Shown: in pieces, positions 62,901 to 64,000 of the stretch
How positions within the stretch are numbered: the stretch's first letter is position 1
Layout of the letters: each line of letters begins with the position of its first letter
Source of the DNA: Lineus longissimus
Lineage: Eukaryota; Nemertea; Pilidiophora; Heteronemertea; Lineidae
Reading direction: 5' to 3'
Assembly: GCF_910592395.1 (NCBI RefSeq)
Contig: NC_088309.1
Location: 14,386,599-14,450,598, forward strand
DNA length: 64,000 bases
Notes under the pieces: generated by a model
What the model was told of the DNA's origin: nothing
Databases searched by the model: none
The model's input: the letters and a program-made list of their open reading frames with translations, nothing else
Program-made: the position numbers and the translations under genes

Positions 62901-63171
62901 CCACCATTCATTACATCACAGAACACCTGCGACGTATACTTAGTAGTCAGCTTGGCCTACCTTGTATTCAATTTTCCTGTGCGTGTTTCGTATGTTTGGA
63001 TAGGTTTTTTGAATCCGATATGTGCTTAGGCTTGTCTCTTCAAATGACTTCAACCATGCCTTTGCTTCCTTTTCTGTTGACAGCTCCAAGCGAAATTTTG
63101 CTTTGAAAGATCCATCTTGTGTGCTCTCAAAACTGCAGACAGAGTGCCTGTAGCCATTTGGTAGAATACCC
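59939..63171 (-). pseudogene. Mutator-like (MULE) transposase, five or more exons, degraded
   Basis: Exons inferred on the minus strand are 63171-62963 (FRLELSTEKEAKAWLKSFEE), 62757-62612 (VDLRCQHW; in-frame TAA near 62694, then NTNCPATL), 62425-62159 (HKHNHPINAADALRHRDVS), 62040-60943, and 60800 to about 59939. Each has recognisable GT/AG sites. The fourth exon has the MULE catalytic core: FIDASGN, MTDDSAAERQAL, the CVFHVLQAFWR C..H motif and NNYAEAAMR. The SWIM zinc finger starts TIGACTCRLGKTG and joins across the intron to GPFMHQ, where the usual third Cys is Phe. Lesions are the TAA in exon 2, a one-base shift near 61206, TAA at 60570-60568 and a shift at an A-run near 60265. The C-terminus has GKRKVKGM and IGVQPTALARSK. 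It is inactive as assembled. Confidence 0.88.
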
Positions 63172-63724
63172 TGTGGGAAAAATAGTAAAAATTCAATACC
63201 GGTAGTACTGAGGCAGCACCTCTGTGCATCCCCATAGACCTAACTATGTGAGTCAGACTCCTATAGGCCCTACTATACATGCACATTTAACAAGACGCAT
63301 CATAAGTCCCCTTTAGACCTATGTCTATGTCCACATTGTAAGACTTGATGCTTGCTTTCTGCACTGGTGATTAAGTGCCCTGCCCAAGGAGACCAGCAAC
63401 AAAGTTTGTGTTGTCTAGTATTACTTTTCCTACATACGATGTACGCACATGGATAATGTACAAAGCACTCTATCGAATATCACTGCGTATCGCTGTACGA
63501 AAAGTAGAAGTCAAAAAAGTGCCAGTTTCTCCAAATATGCTTCAACTTCCCACGGTTTAACCATGATGTATTGCATCTAAAAATCTAAAACTATTAACTA
63601 TCCACTTAAACATGCCTTAACCTACCTCTGAAACTGATGTATTCGCCACTTGTTTTGGGCAGTGGTCACAGGTGACGATTACGTTGTCCGCAATTTTTAC
63701 TATGTCTAATTAATGCACAATGCC

Positions 63725-63811
63725 AGAGGATAAAATTAAAACAAAAACAAAGCGCTGATTGGTCGAAGGAAAAACCACGTGTGGAAAATAGCGTGCAAAA
63801 AAAAATTTCGC
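63725..63811 (-). repeat. MULE right terminal inverted repeat
   Basis: This is the reverse complement of the left end. It includes the CCAAT-box-like 'gattggtcg' and a T-run, probably the transposase promoter side, because the gene reads leftward from here (inference). Confidence 0.92.
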
Positions 63812-63820
63812 TCCCGGGAC

Positions 63821-64000
63821 AAGAGCTTTCGAGTCTAGAAATCCTGGCGCTCTGTTCGTTGCTCTGTCGCGGGCCAAGACAGCAGGAGATTCTGGAGGTG
63901 ATCCGGACTTTGCCTTTCACCCTCGTGATGGTAAATGAAGACCGGCTCTGTCATATTGTCAGAACTGAGACCACTACTGCAAGAGGGAAGGAGATTGAAA
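63821..64000 (+). pseudogene. Helentron polyprotein part 4: helicase C-terminus beyond the MULE
   Basis: When the MULE and one target copy are ignored, the frame continues with SRNPGALFVALSRAKTAG, the conserved end of Helitron helicases. A further frame change near 63925 is needed to read VNEDRLCHIV. The element runs past the end of the window. Confidence 0.75.

Larger units (their letters stand above)
59238..63820 (-). mobile_element. Mutator-like element (59247-63811), 9-bp TSD tcccgggac
   Basis: This 4565-bp DNA transposon has ~88-bp terminal inverted repeats beginning GCGAA, flanked by perfect 9-bp copies of tcccgggac (59238-59246 and 63812-63820). Nine-base duplications and long TIRs are the MULE signature. 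It contains one multi-exon transposase gene on the minus strand. It interrupts the helicase domain of the Helentron. Confidence 0.95.

Noticed and set aside
1-64000. tRNA or rRNA genes
   Set aside because: No cloverleaf-compatible B-box context or conserved rRNA segment was recognised on reading. A covariance-model scan would be decisive but could not be run.

Overview
This is eukaryotic, almost certainly metazoan, repeat-dense DNA. It has spliced transposase genes with GT/AG sites, non-LTR retrotransposons, Harbinger, Mutator-like and Helentron elements, A/T-rich spacers and the frequent 'taggcctata' motif common in marine deuterostome genomes. An echinoderm- or hemichordate-like animal is a reasonable guess, but the sequence does not prove it. 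No rRNA, tRNA or CRISPR array was seen. Almost all recognisable coding sequence belongs to mobile or virus-like elements. Host-gene candidates are limited to an acidic ORF at 5.1-5.6 kb and one or two exons at 18.6-21.1 kb.

Layout. 0-5 kb: a Ty3/gypsy element with one frameshift in RNase H. 5-9.4 kb: an orphan acidic ORF, then spacer. 9.4-11.3 kb: a 553-codon ORF resembling DUF7869-type transposase-like proteins, starting inside a 62-bp-arm palindrome. 7.5-17.6 kb: dispersed and tandem copies of a ~0.9 kb repeat, plus a solo LTR with a perfect 5-bp target duplication (15251-16146). 17.9-21.7 kb: a Harbinger-type MITE that supplies the end of an exon, and a foldback element. 23.0-24.7 kb: a LINE ORF1 relic split by a different LINE 3' end.

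25.6-45.9 kb: a degraded virus-like gene cluster (candidate Polinton/Maverick-like or other small eukaryotic dsDNA virus relative) on the + strand. It is split by two Harbinger elements in opposite orientations (26136-35706 and 35866-40166). The first Harbinger contains an inverted copy of the capsid-like end of the same virus-like element (27908-32443). That inverted copy is itself interrupted by a LINE (29428-31563) with a 6-bp target duplication whose empty site survives at 45521. The same Harbinger also holds a second solo LTR (34094-35015, TSD gttca) and a foldback MITE. Shared stop codons show that the inverted copy was made from an already dead parent.

42.9-54.9 kb: a 6468-bp direct tandem duplication joining the virus-like element to the start of a Helentron. 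The second unit has a 956-bp deletion. Only about six substitutions and one 5-bp indel were noticed, so the duplication is very recent or an assembly effect. 54.1-64.0 kb: a Helentron (OTU protease, HUH/Y2 Rep, PIF1-like helicase) in one reading frame broken by only two TAG codons, then split by a 4565-bp Mutator-like element (59247-63811) with a perfect 9-bp target duplication. The Helentron resumes at 63821 and runs off the window.

The window is best read as a layered record of insertions whose relative order can be worked out from nesting, target duplications and shared lesions.
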